Shown: in pieces, positions 42,904-53,788 of the stretch
Position numbering within the stretch: position 1 is the first letter of the stretch
How the letters are laid out: the number at the start of each line of letters is the position of its first letter
Origin: Hexactinellida sp. DTS-2022
Taxonomy: Eukaryota > Porifera > Hexactinellida
Assembly: GCA_028753945.1 (NCBI GenBank)
Contig: JAPNXP010000007.1
Span: 1 to 64,000, forward strand
Length of the DNA stretch: 64,000 nucleotides
Direction of reading: 5' to 3'
Program-made: the position numbers and the translations under genes
The notes under the pieces: generated by a model
What the model saw: the letters and a program-made list of their open reading frames with translations, nothing else
Database searches by the model: none
What the model was told of the DNA's origin: nothing

Positions 42904-45036
42904 TCAGTGGACAGATAGGGCCAGCTGTCTCTCCAGCTGCAGCAGCTCGTCTCCGCTCATGCGCTTTACGCTCTGCTCCTACAACATACATAAGTTATAA
43001 CACACAGGACCAGGGACACTCATAACCAGGGGCTTATTTAGGATATTCTTGTCGGCACTTTTTATAGAAGTAAAAATTTATGGCACCCTAAAGGTGTCAG
43101 CCATAATACATACAGCATTTCAATTTTCAACTGATGCCTGGCTGGCACCTAAACCCCTGGTTATAAGACTCATAGCACACAGATACCAGGGACACTCACC
43201 TTAAGCTCCTGTCTCCGCTCTCTCTCGCGACTAACTTCCTGCTGCAGACCCAGACACTTCTCCTTCTCTTCCTATCACAGCAGATAACCTAGGCACCAGT
43301 GGGTGTACTATAGTATAACCTACCTTTATCTTTGCCTGTATGCCGGCTATCTCCTGTGAGAGGTCCTGTCCGCGTATCTCCGCCTGCAGGCTCCGCCCCT
43401 CCCCCTCCCCGGCCTCCCTCTCTAGGCGCGCGGCCCCTATCTGCGCCCTCAGGGCCTGTATCAGCTCCAGCTGTCCCCGGAGCTCCTCGGGCATCTCCCG
43501 CTCCAGCGAGAGCAGCACGCGCTGCCAGTTCTGCTCCTGGGCCCCCCGTCTGTTGCCCCGCTTCAGGCGCTCCAGGGTTCCGGCCATGGCCCAGGCCTGG
43601 TGGTCCCCTCCCCAGGAGACCGCCCAGTCTGAGATCTCGCTCAGTTCCTTCAGCTCAGAGTCGGGGGACGGGGACCGGTAGAACCGCGCGTCCGGCAGCT
43701 CAGCCAGCAGCCGGTCGGTCAGCGACGGCCGGGCCGGCACTCTGCGGCCCTGCGGCAGTGGGGACGTCTGCGTAGCGCTACAACAACAACAACAACAACA
43801 TGTAAACAACCAAATATAAACACCGAGTACAACTACAGAATAGAACAATATAAACAACAACCAAATACAGTGAACTCCCGTTATAAGGAAGTGCTTGGGA
43901 CCTGTAATTTCGTTCGTTCCTTATAAGCGGATAATAATTAGTGCATTTAAATGCTCTGTGAAAATCTCCATATGGTTATAAGCGGGTATCGTTATATCCG
44001 ACTTCGTTATAACTGTTAACAATAACAACAACAATTATATACATTTCTCACCTGACTTTGCTGGGCTTGTCTTTAGGGAGCATATTCAGTCCGTCCTGTG
44101 TCTTCTGCTTCATCTAACAACAACCCTCATAACAACAACACAACAACAGCAACAACAACAACAACTCACCTCTCTGGGTAGCAGCATGGCCACGTGCGAG
44201 ACGGGTACCAATATCCCGTGTTTGTCCGGACAGGAGAAGTACCTCTTCCCCTTAACCACCCCGTCGTGGTCCCCCACGGGATCGTCTAGCTTTATTCCCG
44301 CGAACAGCTCTCCATCCTCGAACTTGGAGTCCATCACTCCCATGTACCGCACCACCCCTATAACACACATAGAGACATATAACATAGTATAATATAACAA
44401 TTATATATAGACATATAACATAGTATAATATAACATATAACATAACATACACAGTAGCACATATAACATAACATAGTATAATGTAACGTTATCACAAACA
44501 TATAACATAGTACGTATACACAACAGTATAAAGACATAGGAATATAGAAGCTAGGAATTATTCAGGAGCGCAAGACGCTCATTTTGGGGTATTTTGGAAA
44601 ATATATAATAGGAGCGATAAAATTTGCAATTATACCGTAACATTAAATATGATTAGGCGTATTGAAATTAGATCTAACCAGATTAGGAGATAAGTATTTA
44701 CAAATGGCTGTATAGTACACTGCATACAATATATACGCACCTGTCTTGCCCTTATATGCGACCCTGTCTCCGAGTCTGAGGTTGAGGTCGGCGCGCCTGG
44801 GGAGACAGGGGGCCCCCTTGTGGGGACTCCGCTTGCTTAACTTCTTGGTCGCCAGTTTGCAGGTAGAGCAGTTACAGCTGTTGTGCGTTAGGTGTTGCAG
44901 GGAGGGTATGCCACTTGATTCCTGTAAACAACAACAATAATAGAGACACACAAACAAACAAACAAACAAACAAACTGACTCTAGAAGCGAGTACGGTCTT
45001 CCACTGATCTTTGTTAGCGCAGGAGTTTAGTTGCAT
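42904..45036 (-). CDS. CAP-Gly domain protein with coiled-coil tail
   Basis: Seven exons join in phase: 45036-44980, 44921-44741, 44357-44170, 44113-44052, 43777-43324, 43271-43200, 42978-42904, predicting 362 aa. A single CAP-Gly domain (about residues 65-135) is split by an intron: LRLGDRVAYKGKTGVVRYMG, FEDGELFAGIKLDDPVGDHDG, then GKRYFSCPDKHGILV. The usual GKNDG motif is replaced by GDHDG. CAP-Gly domains bind C-terminal EEY/F motifs of tubulin and EB proteins. A Cys-rich HNSCNCSTCK stretch precedes it. Residues 160-350 are charged and heptad-like with many E, Q and R, probably coiled coil. The first exon (19 codons, GT donor AGA|gtcagt) is the least certain. The stop lies only 123 bp before the start of the next minus-strand gene, so fusion or readthrough should be considered. 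Confidence 0.82.
43029..43155. repeat. Dispersed repeat with GGCACC motifs
   Basis: GGGGCTTATTTAGG at one end and GATGCCTGGCTGGCACCTAAACCCC at the other are partly inverted. A related block at 50800-50940 shares GATGCCTGGCAGACACCTAGATAAACCC, and a fragment is at 63120-63165. Confidence 0.55.
43868..44012. mobile_element. TIR element, CTCCCGTTATAA family, decayed copy
   Basis: Starts TACAGTGAACTCCCGTTATAA and ends in GACTTCGTTATAACTG; the right end is degraded. In an intron of the CAP-Gly gene. Confidence 0.7.
44558..44728 (+). mobile_element. Family 1 dispersed repeat, copy 3
   Basis: CAGGAGCGCAAGACGCTCAT hairpin start, ACCGTAACATTAA core, GATTAGGAGATAAGTATTTAC and a tail reduced to one unit. 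In a CAP-Gly gene intron. Confidence 0.75.
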
Positions 45037-45336
45037 TTGAACAAACGCATAAAGTCACCGCTATTTATAGTCCGGCCAGTCCGGCCGTCCAATCAGATTG
45101 CAGTCTGTTTCTCTGCATTAATACGCAGGCAACCGGAGCGGGGGCTTGCTATGTACTCAGATCCATTTACAGTTCCATTTCAGTTCTATTTACAGTTCCA
45201 CATTCAGTTGCTTTGCTAGTCGCTTGAATGAGAAAGTGGTTAATTCACTAGAATATGCAACTATTATGCATAGTCCAATAGAGCAGTTATAAAGACTCAT
45301 TCAATAGCGCTCAATTCGATTATAGCTAATTTGAGA
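45037..45336. promoter_or_regulatory. Divergent promoter region, CAP-Gly gene and SLC66A2
   Basis: 300 bp separate divergent start codons. It contains CAATCAGATTGCA (CCAAT-type, inverted ATTGG nearby at CCAATC 45091) and TTAATACGCAG; a repeated CAGTTCCATTT/CAGTTCTATTT block lies at 45171-45200. Motif inference only. Confidence 0.4.
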
Positions 45337-46065
45337 ATGGAAGTTGCCAGGACTGCCGGCTTCTACCTGGGCTCGGGATTCATTATATTTGGCGGCGGAA
45401 TAGCCTACATTCCACAGTCCCTACAGATCTCCAGACGGGGCAGTGCGAAGGGCTTCTCCACCCTGACCTGTCTCATCCTGCTAATAGCGAACACGGCCAG
45501 ACTATTCTTCTGGTACGGAGTCAGGTTTGAGGAGCAGCTGCTTGCTCAGAGCCTGTTCATGTTTGTTGTTATGTTGTTTGTCGTCTGGGTGTGCGTGCGC
45601 GTGGACAAGCGAAGAGAGGGATTTGGGGCAGGGGGGAATGAGTCAGGGGGCAGAAGGATTTGGGGGAGGGGGCTATACAAACACTTCTGGAAATGGACTC
45701 GGTTTGGGGACTATTTAGCCTTCACAGCTGGACTAATCTTATTTCTAACAATCCTAACTTATTTATTCGAGTCAGACATATACTACACCGCGCTAGGGTA
45801 CGTTGCCCTAGTTACGGAATCAGGTATGGGAATGCCCCAGCTGCTCGGAAACCTGCGCTCCCGCTCCACACAAGGCATGTCGGTGTCCATGGTACTTATG
45901 TGGCTAGCGGGAGACCTCTACAAGACGAGCTACTTCCTGGCCCGACAGACGCCGCCTCAGTTCGTGGTGTGCGGGACCACTCAGGTGCTGCTGGACATTA
46001 TGATCCTCCTGCAGGTCGGCTGGTACCGCAGGGGAACAAACGAGCCCCTGGTCAGCCCCACGTAA
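45337..46065 (+). CDS. SLC66A2: PQ-loop membrane transporter SLC66A2 (PQLC1)
   Basis: Intronless, 242 aa. Member of the PQ-loop/SWEET-like family with seven predicted helices; SLC66 proteins reside in lysosomal or Golgi/endosomal membranes, and SLC66A2 is implicated in phospholipid asymmetry at the trans-Golgi. Two PQ motifs are visible: GGGIAYIPQSLQISRRGSAKG in the first repeat and ESGMGMPQLLGNLRSRSTQGMS in the second, followed by WLAGDLYKTSYF and the C-terminal VCGTTQVLLDIMILLQ helix. The central loop (about residues 88-125) is rich in Gly and Arg. An open frame begins at 45331 with TTG; the ATG at 45337, one base after AG, is used. The match in order and spacing to human PQLC1 is close. 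Confidence 0.9.
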   Translation: MEVARTAGFYLGSGFIIFGGGIAYIPQSLQISRRGSAKGFSTLTCLILLIANTARLFFWYGVRFEEQLLAQSLFMFVVMLFVVWVCVRVDKRREGFGAGGNESGGRRIWGRGLYKHFWKWTRFGDYLAFTAGLILFLTILTYLFESDIYYTALGYVALVTESGMGMPQLLGNLRSRSTQGMSVSMVLMWLAGDLYKTSYFLARQTPPQFVVCGTTQVLLDIMILLQVGWYRRGTNEPLVSPT

Positions 46066-46125
46066 ACACCCGCATTCCAACCTGGCACTATTGCTGTTAG
46101 GCAAGAGAGTATATTTGCATCAGTG

Positions 46126-46131
46126 AATAAA
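46126..46131 (+). terminator. Polyadenylation signal of SLC66A2
   Basis: AATAAA hexamer 61 bp after the stop codon, in AT-rich sequence. Confidence 0.55.
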
Positions 46132-46283
46132 TTAATGAATGACGTCATTACAAATATAGTAGGGTATTAACATTCGTATAGGCATAAATATATCAGCTGA
46201 TCAGCACTCTGTGGAGAGAGAACCTAAAACAGGGGACATAAACAGGTACCAGGGGACTAGTTAGGGGACAGGGGATATAAATA

Positions 46284-46453
46284 GTACAGTCGAAACCGGT
46301 TTATTCTTACACGGGTTATTCTAACTTATCGGTTTATTCTTAGTGATACAAATCTTTTGTAAGAAATTCCAACTTAACTAGTATTTTTAATTGTTTTTTT
46401 CTAACTATTTTATCTGAAAAGAAATGGTTAGAAATCCCCGGTTTCTACTGTAC
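46284..46453. mobile_element. TIR element, GAAACCGG family
   Basis: GTACAGTCGAAACCGG and CCCCGGTTTCTACTGTAC are near-perfect inverted ends flanking AT-rich sequence with TCTAACTATTTTATCTG. It lies in the gap between SLC66A2 and the LMO7-like gene, which otherwise holds AGGGGACAGGGG-type short repeats. Confidence 0.82.
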
Positions 46454-46494
46454 CCATGGGACAGGGGACAGGGTACATAACAGGTACCAGGGGG

Positions 46495-49400
46495 CTAATA
46501 ATAGGAACACGACGTACCCTCCTTGCTGTCCTTGCAGCACCTGCAGTGCAGCTTGCCCCTGAGCAGGAAGGAGCTCTCGAACAGCTGACTGCCACACACC
46601 TCGCACCGGAAGCAGGGCGGGTGGTATATGTGCTGCAGCCCGTGCACCCCCGTGGCGGCCCCCACCCCCAGGGGGATCTTGCAGGCGGTGCAGGGAATGC
46701 CGGCGTTGTTGGCGAAGATCTGGAACACCTAGGGACAGGGGACAGGGGATAGCAAATAATGGTTTTGTTATACAAATCAAAATCAAAATCAATTGACTAT
46801 TCAATCGTAGTTATTTCGACGTAATATTGCAAAGTATATTCTCTGCCCAAATAGCAATTGAATAGTTTTTAGAAAATTAGAGTTATGTTCATTCAAATCA
46901 ATGATTTATATTTCTAGAAAAATCAAATAAATCCCAAATTTTCAATCCTTACCAATGGGACAGGGGACAGGGGGGGAGGGGATTCATATTCTCACCTTAG
47001 AGGCGTACTGCCCGTCAGCGGGCACCTGCGGCTCTGCCGGCTTGACAGGCCGGACGGAGAACTGTCCGGCCGGATACGCCCCCTGTGGCTGTGGGAACCC
47101 CTGTGGCTGAGGGTACTGCTGTGGGTACTGCTGGATAGGGTGTGTCCCCTGTTGCTGTGTGACCTGTTGGTGTGCCCCCTGTTGCTGTGTGACCTGTTGG
47201 TGTGCCCCCTGTTGCTGTGTGACCTGTTGGTGTGCCCCCTGTTGGTGTGCCCCCTGTTGGTGTGCCCCCTGTTGGTGTGCCCCCTGTTGGTGTGTCCCCT
47301 GTTGGTGTGCCCCCTGTTGGTGTGCCCCCTGTTGGTGTGCCCCCTGTTGGTGTGTCCCCTGTGCCCCCTGGTAGCGAAAGGGACCCATCCTCTGGTCCCT
47401 ACTGGGATACTGCTGCAGGAGACTGCGGCCGGGGGACTGGAGGTTGTCGTATCGGAGAGACTGCCCTCTCATCAGGTTCTGACCTGCTACCGAATAACAT
47501 ACAGTAGAATCCCGTTAGTACAGACAAGGTTATTAATACGAACACTACAGTAGAACCTCGTTATCACTGACAAGGTTAATACGAATTTCCGGATAAGACG
47601 AACAAACAGTTCCACAAAATCAGGTCCCTGCAATGGCTATTACTCCGGTTAATACGAACTCCGGTTAAGCGAACAAACTTCTACCGTCCGTTGGGTTCCT
47701 ATAACTCGTATCTACATACGTTACCCTGGATACCCTAGAGACCCTTAGGAACGCCTACCTCGCTGGTTCCAGGCGGACTCGTGTCCCTGTGTGTAGTCGG
47801 AGGCGGGGTACCCCCTGCCCATCAGCTGGGAGAAGTTCCGCTCGTCGCTGGTCTCTCGGGAGGGGTGTCCCGTCGTGAAGGACTTGGCTCTCACGATGTT
47901 CCCCTTCTGAGCCTCCTTACCCTGGTAGCCGGTCTGGGTCTATGGAACGTATAGCATGAATGGTGGACAAGTTGTATAACAAGGGGCCGTTCAAACGTTA
48001 CGTGAAGCAAACCATTCTTTTCTATTGAAAATGGTCAAAATCGTGATGTAGTAGGGGTTATTATTTCGGAACTAGATTTTGCTTTTGCCTTACAGTGTAT
48101 TATACAGCCATTTGTAAATATAGCTCCTAAGCGTGACGTAGTTATAAATCGGCACTAAGATTGGAAAGGTGTTAGAAAGTCTCACCTGCTGTTTGGCGGT
48201 CCTGTCGAAGGGTGCGTTGGCGTAGTGTCGGGAGGGGGAGCTCTCCACGGAGCTGTTGGAGGGTGCCGGGGGCGGCAGGGGGGCGGGGGGGCCCCTGGCG
48301 GCCTGGGGGAGGCTGTGGGTCGAGTCAGGCTCCGGCGCCCGGACAGCTGGGGGCGGCGGGTCCTGTCTCCGCTCCAGGGAGGCGGGCCGCTGCTTCTGGG
48401 ACTCAGGTCTCTCTCTCCGCTCCCTCCTACACCACACATAACAGCATTCCTAGCTCCCAACCGGTAACCAACCTGTCGCTAGCCACCGGAGTGACCTGTG
48501 GCCCGGAGTCCCCCAGGAGGGACCCCACCAACTTGGCGGAGTGCCGCTCGCCAGAGGCCCGAGGGGGCGACTCTCTCGCCCGCTCGGCCTCGCGGGGGGG
48601 GCGGAGGCGCACCTCCTGGGGGGCAGGGGCCGGGGCAGGGTCCGCCTGGCTGATCTGCGGGTTTAGGATCTTCGCGAAGTACTCCCGATTGGGCTTGTGG
48701 GCCTGGGGGGGCGTCTTGAGGGGGCTGTCATCTGCAAACAGCTGTTAAGTACCGGGGGGGGGTAATGGGAGAGGAATACCTTTTATAATGTATCCCAGCT
48801 GGGTCTCGTCTCCGTCCGGGAATATCTCCTCCAGCAGACTCCGGCCGTCCGACACCGGGAGGATGCCCTTAAAGGGGTCGCTCATGCTCACTCTGTTGAG
48901 CGCTCTCTCCTGTTTATCTTGTTTGTCTTGTTTGTCTTGTTTGTCCTGTTTGTCTTGTCTAGCCTGTAGCAGGTCCTCTCCAGACTCCTCAGACTGGTCC
49001 AGCCTAGATACAGAACAGCTGACTATCTGTCTAAACAGCTGACTAGTATAACAAACAGCTGACTAGTATAACAAACAACTGTCTATCTAACAAACAACTG
49101 TCTATCTAACAAACAGCTGACTAGTATAACAACAGCTCTTATCTAACAAGAGCTGTTACCTGACGCTCTCTAGGCGCGCTGGCGGCTCTGATATGTCCAC
49201 TGCCTGCACGATGGCCTCCTTCCAGCCGGCCTTCCAGACACCCCGCTTGGAGGGGGACTGGTCCCCGCCCCGCTTGGCCCCGAAGAAGCGGCGGCGCGTG
49301 GGCTCCGAGTTGGGGGCCGGGGGCGCCTCCTTCTCGGGACTGGGGGGCAGGGGGATCTGGGACCGGGGCGTCTTGGCGCCCAGGGCGGGCTCCTTCTGTT

Positions 49401-50436
49401 CCGAGCTTCCCTCAGGCTGGATGCGTTCCTGGGACCGCTTGCGGTTCCGAGGAGACCGGTCCTGGGGGAAGAATGCGGGTTATCAGTATTCTATTTATTC
49501 TCTTAGGTAAGGAATTATCCAGGGGACGCTCCTTTTGGAGCAGTATTTTTGGAAAATTTGAATATTTAGGAGCGCGAAAATTTATAATCCTCTCCTATAC
49601 CGTAACATTAATGTGTGATTTAGGCGTATGGAAACTGGATCTAACCAGGAATAGGAGCGTATTTACAACTGCCTGTATAATACACTTGTGGTACCTTAGA
49701 GGCCTTGGCGGTCTTGTTTGGCTTGGGCGGGTCTGTCCCCTCCTTGCCGGCGGGGGCCTCTCTCCCCACGACGGTCTGGTTGACGTATATGGCCTCCTCC
49801 GGGAGCGGGGGGACCGCGCGGTACTTGGAGAGGGGCGGCTCCTCTGAGTCGAACACGTAGTGGGCCGGGTTAGGCGGCTCTGTTTGAGTAGGGGCCTCGG
49901 GCACTGGGGAGTGGTGCGTATAATCAGTAATAGTCACTTTTAATAGTGTATAACAATGGTCATAATAATAGTAGCAACACTGTAATGTTAGCAAACAAAT
50001 TTAAAAGGGAAAAACGTTCGGCACAGCTTTAATTTTAGATTTTCTAGATTTAGATTACGTATAAAGCGGGTGTAAACAGGGACTAGGGGACATACCTCCG
50101 TTGTGTGTCTCTTTAGAGGTGTCAGGGGGCGGGGCAGCCTCCCCAGGGGGCGTGAGGGGTCTGATTTCCTCTTTCTTTACAGGGGCTGTATCTATGGAGA
50201 CAGGTGTTAGAATGTGAATATAAACAAGAGATCCACCTACCAATTGTCTCAGAGGCTGGTTTGGCTTTGCGTCTAAGCAGAACAGTTAGGGACTGTGCAG
50301 TGACGGAGTCCTTAATCAGCTTAACTATCTGCTGGTGCGAGAAGTAAGAGGTGTCCATCCCATTAACCTTAAGCAGCTCGTCCCCCCGCCGGAGCCCCGC
50401 CCGCCCCGCAGAGCTGTCTACACAACAACAATAACG

Positions 50437-50499
<63 letters not shown>

Positions 50500-52152
50500 T
50501 AAATAGCTGATGTCAACAATAACAATAACATAAAACCGTTTTTCTAACAACAGCATAAACAGCTCATATCAACAGCACAACAACAACATACCTTCTAGCA
50601 CTGAGTGTACTGTGGATAGGAACTTGTTGGTTCCGTCGATTGGCTTGGATAACAAGTGGAACCCAAAGCTCCCGTTAATCGGCACTATTGTCAGTTCCAT
50701 TCTCTCCTCGGGCACCTCTCCCTCAGAGCCAGGCTACACAATAATACCATACATTCCATACGCCCATACCCGTATCTAGGGAGGACGGCATACAGGGGTT
50801 TATACAGGAATTTATATGGCCAAAAATCTTGTCAGGTATCTAGCACCAAATAAGTGCCAACTGGCATCTAAATGGAATCACACTGCAAGCACTTTTGCAC
50901 CTCAAGCGATGCCTGGCAGACACCTAGATAAACCCTTGGCACAGGTATAATTTTAGATTTTAACAACACAACTTACACTTATGGCCGGTTCCCTGGATAG
51001 CTTCGCTATGGCCTGTGGCTCGGGTCTGGAGGGGACAGAGGGGGGAGAAATGGGTTTCTGGGCGGGAAACACCTCGTCAGGCACTTCCGGGATGGGGACA
51101 GACTTCTAAGGACAGAAAAGGTGTGAAAATATTCATATAACTCTCCAGGTGATTACCTTAGTTACTCGAATGGGAGGCAGAAATATACTGTCTACAGTAG
51201 AATAACCGTTTTTAGCGAATAATTGCTATTTTACAACAACCCATTCTGATATTTGATTCTTCTAATACTTGATTTTCACCAAATCATGAACACCCAAATG
51301 GTTGTCACTGGAAAATGGTGAACTGGAAAACAGTTGTCACATATAATTTATGCCGGTTATAAGGACACCGGTTATAAGACACTATATGCAGTTCCCTAAG
51401 CTGTCCTATCTATTCATTGACCACTGCACTCACCACCTGTCCCGGCAGGACCGGATGGAACACGGAGAGGTCCGGGAGTGCCCCCTGGTACCCCCGCTCC
51501 TCCTCCAGCTTCCTGCCTATCCAGTACAGCGTAACGCACACGCTCTTGAGTCTCTTCTCGGCGTCCCACCCGCGGGTCCCGGAGGAGGCGGAGCTGCCCG
51601 CGCGCTGCTCCGGGTCCTGCAGATCCGTGACGTCAAAGGTCTGTGCGTCCCTCAGCTGGAAGTGCGAGCGGCACGCCTGCAAGAAGGACCGGATGTTGTC
51701 CAGGTGCGCTATGGGGGAGGCCAGCTTGTTGACGCGCTGTATTGACCCGGGGCGCACCTTTGCCATGAACCTATAAATTGCAGTGTCAGCTGTTGAAGGG
51801 GGGGGGTATGTAACTCACTCGCAGAGGACAATCCCGTCCTGAAGGGACTCCCTTAGGTCCCCACTCAGGTCACGACCCGTCACCTCCTAAACAACAATAG
51901 TTATATCATGTGGTGTTAGTTAGGTAGGTAGTTGTTTGTTGGTATGTCTGTTTATAGAGTAGGCTATGGTTTGTTGTCTGTTTGTATGTTTATCTGTCTG
52001 TCTGTCAGTTTGATGTTTTGTTGGTTGGTTAGTTTGTTAGTTTGTTTGTTTGTTAGTTGTTTGTTTTATTTTACCTGAATCCATTCTCTGACCCTTATGA
52101 CTATCTCTCCTGGGTCTTCTTGAAAAGTAGATTGCTTCCTCATTTTGTGCAT
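46495..52152 (-). CDS. LMO7/LIMCH1-like protein: CH, PDZ and LIM domains
   Basis: Fifteen exons join in phase: 52152-52075, 51886-51819, 51770-51434, 51105-50977, 50733-50592, 50417-50241, 50191-50096, 49903-49695, 49461-49160, 49003-48780, 48731-48473, 48426-48186, 47939-47759, 47486-46996, 46728-46495, predicting 1055 aa. A calponin-homology domain (residues about 18-150) has the LMO7/LIMCH1 wording VNKLASPIAHLDNIRSFLQAC and VTLYWIGRKLEEE. A PDZ domain (about 215-305) follows: NGSFGFHLLSK, GLRRGDELLKVNGMD, SLTVLLRRK. A long disordered Pro/Ser/Lys-rich middle includes QDK and AHQQG repeats. The C-terminal LIM domain reads CTAC, then HPPCFRCEVC and CRCC zinc ligands. LMO7 family proteins link actin and adherens junctions. 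The Met at 52143 is an alternative start; a donor-like site near the end (GAGG|gtacgt) is not used in this model. Confidence 0.9.
46786..46955. repeat. AT-rich repeat, inverted partner of 56280-56450
   Basis: The reverse complement shares AATCATTGATTTGAATGAACATAACTC-type sequence, TATTACGTCGAAATAACTAC and CAATTG blocks with 56280-56450. Both copies lie in introns. Confidence 0.75.
47140..47385 (-). repeat. Coding 15-bp minisatellite (AHQQG) in LMO7-like gene
   Basis: GTGTGCCCCCTGTTG units on the plus strand encode AHQQG/THQQG pentapeptides, with three longer AHQQVTQQQG units at the downstream end. All changes keep frame. Confidence 0.95.
47503..47690. mobile_element. Nested or decayed TIR elements, AGAACCTCGTTA family
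   Basis: TACAGTAGAATCCCGTTAGT and, 45 bp on, TACAGTAGAACCTCGTTAT start two overlapping copies; a CCGGTTAAGCGAACAAAC right-hand side is degraded. In an intron. Confidence 0.6.
49505..49690 (+). mobile_element. Family 1 dispersed repeat, copy 4
   Basis: GGGGACGCTCCTTTTGGAGC start, TTAGGAGCGCGAAAATTTATAA, ATACCGTAACATTAATGTGTG and AATAGGAGCGTATTTACAAC, ending TGCCTGTATAATACACTTG. The right end lies next to the donor of the exon at 49695. Confidence 0.8.
50428..50500. repeat. (AAC)n microsatellite
   Basis: About 24 uninterrupted AAC units lie in the intron splitting the PDZ domain of the LMO7-like gene. Similar shorter AAC/AAT tracts occur in other introns here (43783-43802, 44120-44165). Confidence 0.95.
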
Positions 52153-52620
52153 CGCAAATAAATACTAAACAAACAAACAAGAATAGCTCACAGATTATCC
52201 TGTCCCTTATCAGGTCTGTTTAGTTTTTTCAGACAGAGACATAAATAACAACAAATAACAACAAACAAATATAAACAAATACAATAAATACAAACAAACT
52301 CACCAAATTATAAAAGCTTTGGTAAAAACAGTACTGGAGTTTTGGGGAATAAAAAGCAGAGCTAAAATATAAAATCTAAGAGAGTGGGTTATTACTTATT
52401 ACTAAGTTATTAGTATGCTGTAGCTGTAGCTATAAGGGCATGCCCTGATATGTGCCTACTCACTGTAATTAGAACTAAGAATTGGTTCCAATTATCATAC
52501 ACAAACAGACACGGAACTTGAAACCACTTATCAGGAAATTCAGACACAATTGATTTATTATAAATGTCAAATAACGAGTTGTGTTGCTATGCTATTTCTG
52601 ACACTGTATATTATTATAAC

Positions 52621-52945
52621 CAAGGAATTATCCAAGAGTGCGAGACGCTCCTTTTGGAGCATTTTTTTGGAAAATTTGAATTTAGGAGCGTGAAAATTTG
52701 GAATCCTCTCCTTATACCGTAACATTAATTTGTGATTTAGGAGTATAAAAATTGCATTATACCAGGATTAGGAGCGTATTTACAAATGTCTGTATATTAG
52801 GAGCGTGTTTACAAATGCCTGTATAATACACTGATTAGGAGCGTATTTACAAATGCCTGTATAATACACTGATTAGGAGCGTATTTACAAATGCCTGTAT
52901 AATACACTGATTAGGAGCGTATTTACAAATGCCTGTATAATGATT
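52621..52945 (+). mobile_element. Family 1 dispersed repeat with 38-bp tail amplified four times
   Basis: Body matches the other copies (AGACGCTCCTTTTGGAGCAT, GGAATCCTCTCCTTATACCG). The last 38 bp, TTAGGAGCGTATTTACAAATGCC plus TGTATAATACACTGA, then repeat nearly perfectly to 52945. Confidence 0.88.
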
Positions 52946-53431
52946 ATAACTCAGTAGAGCCTGCCTGTGGGAAGGAATATAATTCCATAACTGATACCTA
53001 AGCCCGCCCTCGCAAGTAATCACTGGAATGCACTCTATTTATTCTACAGTTACACTAACTAGGGATTGGCGCCCAAACTGAGTGTTATGTTTAGGCGGGA
53101 AAATAGTTATGATAACGTAACACAGATTTCTGTTTAGGCGGGAAAATAATAGGTGTGCTCAGTTCTAACAAATGAGAGCTATTCCCTAGAGACAACCTGA
53201 TAATTATTCTTGTGTTAGGAGCATAATAATATTATGTCTCTAAGAGGATTAGAAATGACAGACAAATATTCAGGGATTAGTATGTCGCATAAAATATACT
53301 GTACTACAGTAGTTTGTATTCTGGGTATTATACAGGACTAGAATTGAACAATCCTAAAGGTCAACTAGAGTATTAATTAATTTTGGACGCCTAAATGGTT
53401 AGTCTTGTTTACTCTATGGGGACTTTAGACA

Positions 53432-53500
53432 GTTTTCGGGATCCTAAACGCAAAATATCCCAATTTATACGCCTCTAAGCGTATGGCGCGCTCCTGGATA
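53432..53500 (-). repeat. Short dispersed repeat, inverted copy of 25433-25500
   Basis: Reverse complement shares CAGGAGCGCGCCATAC and GAGGCGTATAAATTGGGATA with the GSS-intron copy. Confidence 0.6.
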
Positions 53501-53788
53501 AAACATGTTTGTATTACAGCTATGAGAGTTATGATCTGTAACGAATCATGTCCCTTGCATATTATGTAAATCCAGTCTACTCTACACCCTAAGAAGGCTA
53601 GCCTTATACTAAATTCAATTTGTGTAGATGACGGATATAAGAACATTAATTAAACTGGAAAACTGTTTCCATTTACATATATAATTTACACCGGTTATAA
53701 GAACACTATATGCAGTTCCCATGTTATAACGACACCACTATGTGTATAGCATACCTACACTACTCAGTTAGTTCCTATACAAGTACCA

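Larger units (their letters stand above)
52153..53788. other. Divergent gap between LMO7-like gene and PPP1R2
   Basis: 1.6 kb without recognisable coding exons. It holds ACAA/ATAA-rich tracts near 52160-52310, a family 1 repeat with an expanded tail (52621-52945), an inverted copy of the 25433 repeat (53432-53500) and a TTATAACCGG-family fragment (53625-53735). Confidence 0.6.

Noticed and set aside
47140..47553. Cys/Leu- and Pro-rich plus-strand frames (VCPLLVCPLL, GVPPVG)
   Set aside because: Antisense of the AHQQG coding minisatellite in the LMO7-like gene.
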